Shown here: positions 44,393-57,160 of the stretch, in pieces
Position numbering within the stretch: position 1 is the first letter of the stretch
Layout: every line of letters begins with the position of its first letter
Assembly: GCF_965638725.1 (NCBI RefSeq)
Contig: NC_134950.1
Coordinates: 81,208,657-81,272,656, forward strand
Source of the DNA: Aptenodytes patagonicus
Taxonomy: Eukaryota > Chordata > Aves > Sphenisciformes > Spheniscidae
DNA: 64,000 bases
Reading direction: 5' to 3'
Position numbers and translations under genes: made by a program
Notes under the pieces: model-generated
Told to the model about the DNA's origin: nothing
Seen by the model: only the letters and a program-made list of their open reading frames with translations
Database searches by the model: none

Positions 44393-44420
44393 TGCTGAGT
44401 GCTGCAGAAACACCACAGCC
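44393..44420 (-). other. Splice acceptor just upstream of the SBK-like start codon
   Basis: The minus strand reads TGGTGTTTCTGCAG ending at 44402, followed by CACTCAGCA and the ATG at 44392. The pyrimidine-rich tract plus CAG is a good acceptor, so the 5' UTR should continue in an upstream exon at higher coordinates. Confidence 0.6.
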
Positions 44421-45300
44421 CGAGTCAGGAACATCACAACATGCGCAGAGAAAACCAGCTCGGACACGCCATGCAAACCATGCCATGGCAGGGGATATTT
44501 CTGCCACTTGGAGCCTGAGCACTCTTGCAACTGTGCTAGAGTTGAGCTTGTGCTTTTATACAGTACACCTCTGGGCAAAACTGCTCATCATATAAAAGGT
44601 TCTGTATTGAAGGGAACCTCCTTCAGCCCTCTAATCCTTTCCAGCCTCCAGACAGATGCTTGACTCTAATTGTAGTCCCTGGGGCCTCTCATTTCAAAGA
44701 CCTGGATCACCTTTCTGTGTCAGCTGTACTAATGCTTGGCCTTCCAGGCCTCCTCTTATTCTAGTCTCCAAGGTGTTAGGCAATAAGCAAAACATTAACA
44801 GAGTCCCAGATTGTCAAGTGTGACCCAGTCCTCTTGCTCTCCTTAGCCTACTGCAGCAAGACCATGTCTCTCTACTCAGAAACCCACCCCTACTGCTTAT
44901 TGAAGAAAGTCCTTGATGTAGCAGCGGAGACAGACTTGCCCCTTAGGCAGAGGCACAGCTAGCCCATCACAAAAAAGGGATTACTAGTCAGAGGCAGTGT
45001 GCTCCGAGCAAGCAAAAGAGAGCTCAGTACCTCACACGCCTGATGATATTTCTCACCCAAAGTCACTCATCTGTGCAGCCAAGAAACTTAGGCAGGAAGG
45101 AAGCTCGGACATCAATGGCATTTTGAGCTACAGCCAGCTACTTCAGACCCATTTCAGAGGAATGCTTTTTCAGTGCCCCCAGCCAGCTACAAGGCAGCAT
45201 TTTAAGGCACCTGTGGCAGCACTCTCCCCCTGACTACCTCCCTGTGCTCTGAACACAGGCACCCTGGGCCTGGGAGCCCCTCCTGGCTCTGGAGCAAGGT
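44421..45300. other. Region upstream of the SBK-like coding exons
   Basis: No coding exon is recognised. By the acceptor at 44402 it should be intron of the kinase gene. No promoter-like CpG density is seen here. Confidence 0.4.
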
Positions 45301-45885
45301 CACAGAACCAGAGTCACAAGATGGTCGAGGTCAGAAGGCACGTCTGGAGATCACCTAGTGCAACCTCCTGCTCACATGAAGATTAACTAGAGCAGGTTGC
45401 TCAGGACTGTGTCTAGTCCAGTTTTGAATATTTCCAAGGATGAAGACTCCACAACTGCTCTGTGCAACTTGTTCCAGTGTTTGATCACCTTTATGGTAAA
45501 AAAGTTTTTTCTTATGCTTAAATAGAAATCTGTGTTTCAGGCCCACTGCCTCTTGTCCTGTCACTCAATATCACTAAGATGACCCTGGCTGTCATTTTTT
45601 TTACAGGTATTTATACACATCGATAAGATGATCCCCTCGAGCCTTCTCCTCTTGATGCTAAACAAGTCCCAGCTCTCTTAGCCTCTCCTTGTATGAGAGA
45701 TGCTCCAATACCTTAATCATCTTCACGGACTGGATTCGTTCCAGTATGTCCACATCTCTCTTCTGCTGAGGAGCCCAGAACTGGACCCACTACTCCAGAT
45801 GTGGACTCACTAGTGCTGAGTACAGAGGAAGGACCTCCCTCGACCTGCCTAATGCAGCCTAGGATGCAACCCAGGAGCCTGAGGG
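45301..45885 (-). mobile_element. Old CR1 LINE 3' fragment
   Basis: Minus-oriented CR1: CACAGAACCAGAGTCACAAG tail, CACCTAGTGCAACCTCCTGC, GAGCAGGTTGCTC, GCCTCTTGTCCTGTCACT, AGTCCCAGCTCTCTTAGCCT and CCAGAACTGGACCC. Frames are broken. It is considerably diverged from the young copies. Confidence 0.88.
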
Positions 45886-48247
45886 CTGCAGCATTCTTGG
45901 ATGTGTCTTAAACAGTGTGCAGTGAGACAGAGCTCTGGTGTAAAACCAGTGGCTCACCTCTGCACCTACAAACTCAGGATCTCTTCCCATGAAACACTCT
46001 GACTCACATGATGCCTTTCGGGGGGAGGGAATAGGACCTCATGTTGCTAAAAAGAAAGATGGCATCCTGGGAATATGAGTGGGAGCAGAAAGAATGAAGC
46101 CTTTCCCCTTAGTTTTTACATTGCTTTATCTGTGACCAGAGCTTATTACAGTTCCTTCAACTTCCAGCCCCCAATGCTGCTAAATCTGGTCATTCTTAAG
46201 AATCCAGTAATTTAGCAACAGAATTATTTAAACCTAGGAAAACTACAAAAAGGCTGGATTTGAACAGGAGACTGGGACTGCTTGTGGGAGAGCTCCCCTT
46301 CTTTACCCTTCCCTTCTCTCCTAGACTGCATTGCTAACTCTTATCCAGTTCAGAAGTACCAAGTAATTGGCCCTACTTTTCTGCAAAGGCTTTGGCTTGG
46401 TGAGAGCCAACAGCAGTCACAGTTAATACAGTCCGTAGGGAGTTCAACAATGAACAAGTGCATGCATGGGAGGGGATTAATGGAAGGCTGGGGAGAAATT
46501 CACAGGGAAAGATGGTCTGGAAAGTATTTTAGAGATTTTGCTTTGATGTCCTCCTGTTTGCTGCCCAGCCGGCACAGCTTGCGAAATTCCACACAGCAAG
46601 GGCATCGCAGAACCCGCAAACAGACGCACTCTGCCACTGACATTTCCAAACCGGTGTTGCCACATTTAGGTGTTAAAACAGATAGCCGAAAAAGCCTTTT
46701 AAAGAGTCCTAGCTAGGAATATAGAGAAAAAACTTAAAATGTAATAGACCTTTGAAAGACATAGACCTCCCCTTGATATTAGATAGGCTAAAGCCACACT
46801 AAATAGGGGGTGGAACAACAGGAGAGATGTCTGCTTCTCTTGTGTAGAACACATTAGATTTATAGTTGTGAAAAAAATATCAAAAGATCTCTTCCGTAAG
46901 ATAGTGTTTCTCCTATATCAAATTCATGGTCATATACAAGTTCTTGTCAGCAAATGGTTCATCATCTTCTCAGATAACTTAATTTCTCAAACTTGAGTTA
47001 GATAAATTTTTTTCCCTTGTAGGCTGGCCACCTGTTAGTGCTATCTAACCCAAAGGTTAGAATCTTCTCGCTGCATCCACTTAATGTATTATTCAATAAT
47101 GATATAATTTTCAAATATCTATTCATTAATCTGTTTTTATTTGTATTGAATTATTTATTATATGATTCATCTATTTTTTATATGATTCATTACTTCTCTC
47201 CTATTTACTGTGTGAAAACTTGCTTTTGTGAATGGGAGGATATGCTTCTCTGTATATTCTTGATTCTCACTCCAGCTTTGGGATCCAAAACATTTCAGTC
47301 CATAAGCTTTTGCAATAAAAAAAATCCAAAAATCTCTTGTGTCCTTCCACTCCACATTTCAAGTGGACTGCAATATAGGTGGCAAGGGTCCTTACTCCCA
47401 TGCAAGGCCCCACTGACATAGGAGGGCAGATTGTCTGGGTACAGAGTAGAGCATCAAAGTGAAATAGCCAGCTTGGAAAAATAGATCAGCCAGAGGATAC
47501 GGGTAGAGTGTCTTGCGGGACAGTGACAGTCCTGTGGGTCTGATCAGGGCTCCACATGAAGGAAGCCCCAGCTGCAGTCACCCCAGAACAGTTTGCAGGC
47601 TTTGGCCCTTGCTGCCCTTGAGGAAACTGATTACAGGACACAGTCCATACTTCAGGAAATAGCCAAAGTTGTGAGGTCTTTCTCTGAGATACCACTGCCA
47701 TTAGCTAGGAAGCTAAGTGAGGGCCAAATTTGGGTCACCACTGAGTAGAGTGTGCCTGGGTGCTCTGCACCTACCTCTGTTACCTTCTAGAGTGCCATTT
47801 GCCCTTTGCAGAGTGACAAGCACTCTGCTGGGGAGGAGGCCACCGGGGCCCTGGCCAGGATGCACTCACCATTTGGCTGTGCTGTATTGAAAGCAGCAGG
47901 CAGGGTCCTTTTCAAAACTGTTCTTTCCTCCTCCTTCCTGTGCTTCATCCCTGCTAGAGGTCCTGTTTCCAGGCTGTCGACATGTGGGAAACCCTAATTC
48001 CCCAAAAGAGTCTCTAATTACAGCAGCAAGAAATTCACATCCTTTCCACCATCGGGAGATGTTTCCCAACTTCCTGAGGAGCTGAGAAGGAGCTAGCCTA
48101 TGGAGATACAGTGTCTTGGTCTAGGTAATGTTATTCTGGTTCTTCAGCCAAAATGATTAATAAATTTGGTCCAGAAAAGCACTTCATCATACATGTCGAG
48201 AGCCAAAGACAGTGTAATCTCCGTACAACAGAGATGGTGCTATCACA
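45886..48247. other. Intergenic, no supported gene
   Basis: About 2.4 kb without recognised exon or repeat. The 46.7-47.3 kb part is AT-rich. Confidence 0.45.
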
Positions 48248-48695
48248 ACAGAATCACAGAGGTGTTTAGGTTGGAAGGGACCTCTTGAGATCATCTAATC
48301 CAATTCCCCTGCTCAAGCAGCAGCAGCTGAAGCAGGTTATCTAGGAAGGTGTCCAGTCAGGTTTTTAATATCTCCAGAGATGGAGACTCCACAACCTCTC
48401 TGGGCAACATATCACGCTCTTTGACTACTCTCACAGTAAAAAAAAAAACACAAACAAAAAAACCCCGAAAAAAGGTGTTTTCTTGTGTTTAGATGGAATT
48501 CCTTGTGTTTTAATTCGTGCACATTGCCTCTTGTCCTGTCAATGAGCACTACTGAGGAGAGTCTGGCTCCCTTTTCTTCATTCCCTCTCATCAGGTATTT
48601 ATATACATCAATAAGATCCCCTCTGAGCCTTCTCTTTTCCAAGCTGAAGAGTTTCAGCTGTCTCAGGCTCTCCTCATATCAAAGATGCTCCATTA
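48248..48695 (-). mobile_element. Old CR1 LINE 3' fragment
   Basis: Minus-oriented CR1: ACAGAATCACAGAGG tail, GGTTGGAAGGGACCTCTTGA, CACAACCTCTCTGGGCAAC, an A-rich run at 48439-48475 and GCATTGCCTCTTGTCCTGTC, then the [25 protein letters not shown] part. It is truncated near 48695. Confidence 0.88.
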
Positions 48696-49179
48696 AAAAT
48701 GGCCTTGAGCATATGGCATGTAGGGTCCATTTTCTTGTCTGACCTTCTACAGAGCTTTAACCCAAACCAAATAACCAATAACATTTGGGGCACCTCTTAC
48801 AAAAAGTCATGCAGGCTTGATCCAAAGACAAACTTTGCTCAAAAAAAGTCACTATAAAAGCCAGTGTTAACATTCTTGCTGTTAAGTATTTATATGATAT
48901 CCTAATCCAAATTTACCTAACCTGCTGCTGAAGTTTCTCAGCTAGAGAAAAGAGTTTTTTAGTGCCTGTTATATTTCTCCTGACTCTTGCAGGGTTTATA
49001 TGCACTGTGGTCAGAGGTATGACCGCAACCTATGAGAACGTATCTTAAACTACTTAGATTGAGTAAAACTAGCAGGGTAACATCCTGAAACTCAGGCTAT
49101 GTATTTAACCAACGCTTTACTTAGGCTTCACAAACCGTCTGGCACACTGTGCTTCTCCAGTGCTCATATCAGTTAGTTT

Positions 49180-50080
49180 AAAAACAGATAGGATGCTTCC
49201 AGAAATTGTAGTCACATTTTGAATTTTGAATAAACATCTCCATGCTCTCTGGATGGAGATCAAGACACCTCTCAGTCTTCTTACTGGTTAAATACCTTCA
49301 AACAACCTTCTGTCCCATTCTCAAACTGAGACCTTTTGTCCAGCTCTCAGATCTGTTTTATGGCTCTTTTCTGAAGCCTCACCATTTTTTCTGCCCCCCA
49401 TGTTAAACCACCAACTGTTCCTGGGGGAATGTCTCCTGCGACGCATTCAGCTAGAATTACCCTCTGCCTCATGCTGTGGCCCCAAGATCTCTTTTTGCAG
49501 GAAAGCCACACTGAGAAGCTGCACTACCTTATACATCCATTATGACTCCAGAGTTCTTCCAAATTACTGGTTTTTTTGGGGGAAAAACTCCACTTCCTCT
49601 CCACATCCCTTTCTGGGTGTTGCCTGCCTTGTTTCTACCTGAATACTTTTCCACCACCTTTAGTAAAGCACATTTTACTCAAATGGGCCTAGCGTATCAA
49701 GTAATTCAGCTCACTTGGTGTCTCTTGTTATCAAAACACCGTGTTCATTTCTGTCTAGGGGCTGTGTAAGGACCCTACCTGTGGGGGTTTGCTATCAACC
49801 TCTAAATCGCTGGTGGGAGTTTGGAGCAGTTCTCAGCCCAGTATTGGTTTGTACAGCACCTGCCAGAAACGTCCCATTCACTGATCGTTCCCTGAAAGCT
49901 ATCTGTACAAGTTCATCCTGGCATTGGTCAAAATCAATAAGCCACATATTTTTAATGGATTTTAAAATAAGCCCAGTATAGTGGGAATTATTGGTGTCCT
50001 CACCCTACGCAATTAATTTTGTTAAATCCTGACTCTGTTATAATACTTTTACCTTTGTCAATGATCTAGGAGAAAGCACT
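49180..50080 (-). mobile_element. Probable ancient CR1/L3-type LINE remnant
   Basis: GTTTTATGGCTCTTTTCTGA, followed by antisense blocks such as TTTTGTTAAATCCTGACTCTG near 50020, resembles the order seen in very old amniote CR1 copies. It is heavily decayed, so extent and identity are uncertain. Confidence 0.35.
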
Positions 50081-51470
50081 GAAATCATCCAGAAAATGTG
50101 TGCAACTGACAGAAAATGTGTTTGGGTAGATAATGCATTGCTTGATAAAACTAGTGCATGCACATACACACATACAAAAGTGTTTCAAACGACCACAGAA
50201 GTCAGGAGTTTAGTCTGGCATTGAGTGACAGAAAAAAAAAAAAAAGAAATGTCATATGAATCAGACAAATCTAAGTTCTTCGTGCTGCTTTGTACATAAA
50301 ATGGGTACTGTGTAAACTCAGAAAAGTAGATCTGGTATAGCCTTCCTTTGCAGGCCTTAATGTGTAGGATGATACAGAATTGCACTAGAAATAATCTACA
50401 GTGATATACACACACATCTTAATGATACAGATACAAGTCTAAGAGAATAACGATACAAGGGTTACTGGTGGTGTAGATTCCACTTTTGCATTCACTCTGC
50501 TGAAGAGAATGCCCAAAAAGCATCAGAGGCAGGAAACATCAGCAGTAGAGGCAAACTAGCATTTTCCAGATGCTAAATTAAGAAAATAAGTTTCACTGTA
50601 AACAAAAAAATAGATATAGCCGTTCAGCTTTAGATAGACTAAGATAGATTATAACAAAAGAAGAGCTCTGTTCTGAGACGATGTGCCTCTTACAGTGAAC
50701 TCTAGTTTCTGCAGAGGTTCCTACACCCAGATGCCCTGAGGCAGTCTGAAATTTAATCTCTGAAAATCAGCTGAGTTAGGAAAGCTGTATTTCTGAAGAG
50801 CTGGCCACCTGCTAATGACTTCTGCACTAGAACTGAGAATATCATGCACCAGTGGATTTTGTACTTTTATTAGAAATGCGTTCCTTCCATTTGCTCTGCT
50901 TTGCATTCTTCTTTATCTACTTTTTTATGATTTTTTGGGGAATGTTAAAAATATACTGATGTGAAAGCCTGGTGTCTCTAGGGTAAATTTCCTGAACTCT
51001 TCTGGAGGCCAGCTGATGGGTCAACAGAATTAGCTATTGGGTGTTCTCTATCTTTTTAACGGTATCGGTGAGACCGCAGTTCAGCAAGCTAGCGCTGGTT
51101 TCCACAGTCTGACAGAAAAAGGACGAGAGAACAACCATGAGAATGACAACAGTGCTGATAATTACAGGGGAAACTTCCAGGGGAGCAGTTTTTTTAGCTT
51201 ATCAAACAGATAGTGAAGAAGTGACTCTGTCATCTGTATGTACCTTTGTGGTTACTAGAATTTCACTAAAGAGGGCTCTCCCAATTAAGTAAAAGCATTA
51301 TAATAAAACCAATAGCTGAAGCTGAAATGAGGCAATTTCAGACCTCAACTGCAGTGCAGATTTTGTGAAGAAGGATATTTGCCCCTAAAAATCTCATCAA
51401 ACAGTATGGAAGAATATCCTTCCATCTCTGGAACTTTTAACTCAAGAACGGCGCTTTTTTTTTCCCTAAA
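50081..51470. other. Intergenic, no supported gene
   Basis: AT-rich sequence with a short CA run near 50160 and an A-run near 50232. No exon or repeat could be supported. Confidence 0.45.
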
Positions 51471-51639
51471 AGGCCCACTCCAGCGCAAACCATGTTTAAT
51501 ACAGGCAAGGGATCAGAACAGGTTATCGCAGTGGTTGTTTCTGGCCTTATTGCTGATAGATTTACGACCTTCTCTCTAAAACTGGTCAGCAGGCTAGTGC
51601 TTAATCTCACTGCGGAGAACTGCATGACTGTCCCCTTAG

Positions 51640-52290
51640 CAGAACTGTGTATTGCTCTTCTTGGGCAGAAACACCTAGCAGCCTCCCCGGAGAGAGCCCC
51701 GTAAGCCTCTCCCCAGCAAGCAGTATACCACAATCTCCTCGCAGCAGCCTCCTCGAACACAAATCGGCAGCAATCTCGCGGGGAGCAAGCCACATCACAC
51801 CCTCCTCCCAACCAACCAGCCAGTATCGGGGCACCATCCCACTGGACACAACCGGGCACAAGGCAACCTTTCGGGGCAAAGCCACCTAACGAGCTCACCA
51901 TCAACCAGATGTGGGAAATGGGTGTGCTCCATGTTGTGCCGGCATGCTACGCCGGAGTCTCCAAAAGCGGTTTGTGAGGGGTGGGTGCCCTTTTACGTGC
52001 CTGTCCAGTCTCCTTCACCCTGCCACGGCTGCGACTTCTCTTCCCGCACTCCCTCCCCGTCCGTACCAAGCCTCTCACCTTCTCCAGCAGCGCAGCACTG
52101 ACGGCCGGCCGTGGACTGCCTCGCTTCCCCTGCTGCAGCCTCTGGGCTGGGTTCAGCCTGCGCCGAGCAGCCGGAGGGGGCTGCCAGACATTACGAGGCT
52201 AAGCGTGACGCTCCGCCCCTTCCCCATGGCTCTGGTCCTGGGGGCACACTGCCTCCCTGCTGAAGGTGACCTCTGGGAGAGAAGAAAAGA
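51640..52290 (-). promoter_or_regulatory. CpG-rich patch with minus-strand splice donor; candidate 5' exon of the SBK-like gene
   Basis: CpG density is high between about 51.7 and 52.25 kb, in otherwise CpG-poor DNA. On the minus strand CTGGAGAAG|GTGAGAGG is a strong donor, with the exon ending at 52079. The kinase gene's start-codon exon has an upstream acceptor (44402), so a noncoding exon here, about 7.7 kb upstream on the same strand, is plausible. This is inference only; the patch could instead serve another transcript. Confidence 0.35.
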
Positions 52291-55200
52291 GGGGGAATGG
52301 AGGGAGGAAGGGGGCTATCCATCTGCCCCATTTATAGAAGGGGAGGTGTTGCAGGGATCGGGGTGGGGTTGTTGTTTCTGCTCTAGCCATACCATCATAA
52401 GCCCCAAGGACCCTTTGGCAGACCCACCCTTTTCATCCCTTCCCTCCAGCTTGGGCTCTCATTACAGCTGAGGGAGCAAAGCAGCTCCCTGGTGCATGGC
52501 CCTTGATCTAGGTCTGTGCCAAGTAAAAGTACGGCCGTGATGGCGGGGCTCAGAATGACCATGGGCTGCCAGCGCTTGCTCTTAGCCGCCAAAGGGTCTG
52601 AAGACATGTCAGTCACAATTGCCTGTGTCAGTGAGCACCGGAGACCAGGCACAAACCATAACTGTTTCAAGGTCCCTTCATGGGGCCTGGTGGGTCAGGC
52701 TCCTCACACACACACTACAGAGCATTACGGAGAAGGTGAAATTGTTAATGGTAACTACAATGACTTGCAGGCATTTCACCTATTCTCAGTACCTCGACCC
52801 AAACTATAATCCTGTATCAGAGTCCTCTTTCTTCCACTTGAGTGTGGAGAGGAAAGCAACCCCTGGGGACACTGACACCATGCAGGTCCTAGACCTCGGC
52901 TCTGAAGCACAGGTGTTTGCTCACAAGGAGATGGATCAATTTGTATATCGGAAGCAGTGATGCATGCAGGTGTGACACTCCTGTGTCACTGGCCTCCCTG
53001 TTACCTAGTGCTGGAGCCACACAGGGGACCTGCAAGGCTTAAGCACCTGATGAGCCTCTGCACTCCCTCCAGGGCACAGTATGGTGAGGAAGACTGAGAG
53101 AGGACAGAGGTGAAAGACACTCTAACAGAAGAGCAGAGCAGTCCCTATAAGCGTAAGCACTCTGGGTCTCCAGCACAGGACTGAACCATCTTGCCTGCTC
53201 CCTGAAGGGAGGGGAATTACACCAAGGGCTTGTCACTCAGTGCTCTGCCCCACATAGGGACAGTAAGGTGAGATGCACTGGACTGCCATCACAGACCTGT
53301 GAAGAGCAAGTCTGCTGCCTCTCAGAGATCGTGCAAATCACAGGGCAAGAAGACTAGCACAGTCAGGCTCCCAGCTGTCCCTGTTCTTCTGGATAAGAGG
53401 TGGGGAGTGAGGTTGTGGTGCTGATGACCTGAAGGTCTTGTACCATTCAAGGCTGTCCCTTCACACTCATTCTTGAAGGATGCGCCAGTGATTGGGCAAG
53501 GCCTTCAATGTGCAAAGTCACTACAGGCAGGAACATTACAGCTGAGGGCGGTGCGAGTGTATAGGAGAAACCTATATCCAAGGATTCAGCACTGGGATAA
53601 ATGGTGTAGTGTGACCACTGCTCCCCAGGAGCATGGCCCCTGTATTATCTGGTCTTCTGGGGGACAGAATGGGTGAGACTGTTGCCTCTACTTTAGCCAC
53701 AAGTCAGAAGTCGAACTGAAAAGTGTCTCTGGGGACTTGCTTGAAGTCACAGGTACAAGACAATGCTGGGAAAGGAACCTGGGTGCCCTGACTCCCCAGT
53801 CCCTCTCTCCTCCATTCCAATCACTAACTCAAACCTTCTTCCAGATCTAGGAACAAAATATGGTAGTCTTCCTGATTTTTCAGCAAATTTTTTAAGAGAC
53901 AGATTTCTTATGTTTTACATGCCTACTGAGATTGCGACCTGCTGAGTGGTTTGGCTCAGACAAGAGACCTCTTCCACAGCCTTGCCTGCAGTGCACCAAC
54001 AAGTAGCAATTTGGCTGAGGGCTTGCCCCATACCTGCACTTCATCTGACACTACCTCTGCAGGGCTTGTCATGCATTCCCACAACACAGGGAAAATGTCA
54101 CATACTGGGTATCACATGTGTGTGAGACTCCCTGCTCTCTGTTCCCTGAGGATTGGGCACAGAGCATCTGTTGGAGGTCCTAGGACCTGCTGTCCTACTG
54201 ATGAAGTCAGCATTTGTGCATTTCAGGACCTCTGTAATTTAACACCTACACCTATCTCACCCATGCTGCACACATTTTGTCCTGCTGGCAACCAAGATAT
54301 TGGTCAAAGTCAACACTGGCAGAGCTGGAAATATGATGTAACCAAGACCGCCTTTGTCTTTCGGAAAGTTGGTCCCAGGCTGTGGACTTGAGGATACACT
54401 GTCTCCAGCCATGCAGAACAATTTGCCTTCAGCGCCGTAAGCAGGCCCACAAAGAATCTTGCAAAAAGCAGTAGGTCAAGGTCAGTTGTGGATCTCTACA
54501 TATCCTTCAGGCAAACACTGTAGGCACCCACTGGAGATGAACAGAAGAGGAAAAGTGGAAAAGGGGAGGAATTCCAAGTGGGTATTAATGGCACTTCTGT
54601 TCAGATTGCCTAATATTGTCCACTGCAAAGACTCCTTTCAGATGCATGTTTATGCTTTGTGACACACACAAGCATTGGGGCTGGCCTATCTAACAACAAA
54701 TACTTTATGAAAATGCATCCTTTTCCTCCTCTGAATTATTGTTGGGTTTAGCATGATAAATATCCTGTCCCTTGCATGCCTGGCTCAGAATAGGTAGCAC
54801 ACAGAAAAATAATGGAACGTGAATATGCCCAAAAGCCGGACATGGCAGCCAGTGTCACAAAGTCATAGCAGTGACAACTCCATGATGAACAGCTGGACTA
54901 AAGCAGCTGCAGTGAAGGGACCTAGTCAAGAAGGACTCTCCCACACCTCTTCAGTACTTCCTTCTCTTCCCTTATCCCTCTTCCTTGGCATACACACAAC
55001 AGCCCATTTCACTCCCATCAGAATAGCAGGAATTCTCCAGGTACACACTGTACACAACTCTAAAGGATCAGGGTTGTATTCCTATTAGTGAGTGCTCAAA
55101 ATCAGACAATGACAGATGTATCGTTGCAACTGGAATGTTGCCCCTTCAAAGAGAAATCCACCAGGCTCCAGCAAGTACCCGAAGAGCTACTGAGGGGACT

Positions 55201-56689
55201 GACTGCTCCAACACACCACTAGCAGGACACTCAGTTTCTCAACTGTTGGCCGTAGTGTGAACCCTTTCTCTGCAATACCCCTGGCTAATGATGCTGGTGA
55301 TTTCTGGAGAAGGTGAGTTGGCTGGAGAGGTGTGTACTCCTGTCTCAGAGTTACCCAACCCCATGTGGCTCTTTAGTTTCCATTCTGTACTATCGAAGGT
55401 GCAAACAGCATCTAGGGTGATGGAAGATTTGATGCCCATTTGGACCCAAGAGAGCACTCTTTGACACCGCACTGGTATGGAGGCTTATCAGCAGGGACAT
55501 ATGTGAGAGAAAGCTGCTGAAACAGGAACACCAAGCTCCTTTATCCAGGACCTAAAATGGCACTGCTCTTTTAATGTTGTAGTCTATGGCAATACTAAGG
55601 TTTTCTATATATTTTCAAACTGACCATAAGCAGCTTTTCAGAGCAGTCATGATCCCTTCATTTCCAGTACTCAGTTTTGCTCAGCCCTTTTCAGAACCAG
55701 ATTTGTGCCTGATGCTGGAGTGGGAATAGCTCTTTGACTTTCCCCATTGCTTTCCTACTTCTTCTTCTATTAAAAATTCTGTGAGCTGCCAACACTTTCC
55801 TCCCCTCCAGCCTCAGCAGGCAGGCAAGCAAGCAAGCCAATCTGCAGGGTGCTACAGGGTGGGGGCTGCCTCCTGGACGGAGAGCAGGGGCCCTGAGCTC
55901 TCCTCGGCACAGGCAGGGTGCTCAGAGGAGTCCACCAGCTGCGCAGACCATTTGTGCTCTGAGGTCATTCAGCGCTACCCCATCGCTGAGGAATCTGCTG
56001 GCCGCCTTCCTGACAGCGCCGTACAATGTCCCACCTCGCCTGCCAGCTAACACAACACGCTCATGCTGAGCCCAGGCCCTGCTCCCCAGAGGTGCTTCTT
56101 AACCGTGCTCCCAGCTTCGGCAGAGTCTGTCACACCTGAGACCTCTGGTCACCCGCTGACCACCATATCTGCTTCAAAACACAATGGGACAAAATTCAGT
56201 CCCATTTCAGCCTCCTCCCTTCACGTTGCTGTTGGGTGCGTTGGGTGCAGAGCGGTTGCAAGAGGCAGTGCTAACACATTGGTATCCATAAGCACTGATC
56301 CCAATGCCTTGGAGCAATGCTGGGACAGTGCCCTCCCACCCCAGCACAGGACAGGCACTCACAATAGCTGTATTTTTACCCTTTTCTGTTGTGATGTCTC
56401 CCAGCCTGTCCTCCAGGGCTTAAAACAATATCCAGTATCCAGGATGCACATCAGCTTTCTCCCTGAAGCTCAATGACTTATTTGTCATCACAGGTACAGC
56501 TAGGGACTGTCCGGGTAGCAGCTCATCTTGCAGCACCCACCCTAGCCCGGTGAGATGGTGCCATCGCAGCAGGCTGAGTTGGCTGGGGCTCTGGATGGCT
56601 TGGAGACAGATCTTGGGGAGGGAAGGGTTGCAGTGGGGCTTTGCAGGAGAAAAGGCTGGACTTGCGGAGGAAGAGTGGGACTTGCGTGG
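52291..56689. other. Intergenic, no supported gene
   Basis: About 4.4 kb with no recognised exon. A minus-strand frame of about 90 codons at 52395-52670 contains a hydrophobic stretch and is listed under findings. Confidence 0.45.
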
Positions 56690-57160
56690 TGGGGCAGGGA
56701 CAACATGTTTTGCTGGGAAAGCTTTCTTCTGTCAAGGCAGAGAGAGGGGCCAGCTGCTTCTAAGAGACAGGGAGCCAGGAGACAAGGGAGATAACAAGGC
56801 TGGCAGGGCAGGGGCTCGCCAGCCAGGGCTTGTCCCACAACATGGGAGCACAACGTGGGAGCAGGGCAGGCCCAGGGATGGGAGTCGGGTTCAACTGAGA
56901 GTCCAGATCATCAGGTGAGTTCGTAGTGACAAAGCAGGTACAAGGTCCAGCTGAGAAGTTGATCTGCAGGTCAGGGTCAGTCCCAGTGGTAGTAGCCAGT
57001 GCCAGACACAGTCCAGTGATTGCCAGGAAGGTCTGAGGTCAAGCCAGGAAGTCAGTCCATGTGTCAGGGTCCAGACAAACAGTGTCTATGGCCAGAAACA
57101 ACCATGAAAGAGGTGGAGACAGACCACGATACATCAGGCCGGGACTAAAAGCCCAGGGCT
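56690..57160 (-). repeat. Dispersed repeat X, copy C
   Basis: Read on the minus strand it contains GACTTCCTGGCTTGACCTCA, ACCTTGTACCTGCTTTGTCA, CACCTGATGATCTGGACTCT and CCCGGCCTGATGTATCG. These follow the order of copies A and B. The GACTTCC-GCTTGACCT block occurs twice in diverged form, so the unit may be internally repetitive. Confidence 0.5.

Noticed and set aside
51911..52471. Plus-strand frame of 186 codons as a gene
   Set aside because: Low-complexity Ser/Pro/Arg-rich translation across a CpG-rich patch, with no domain, splice or start support.
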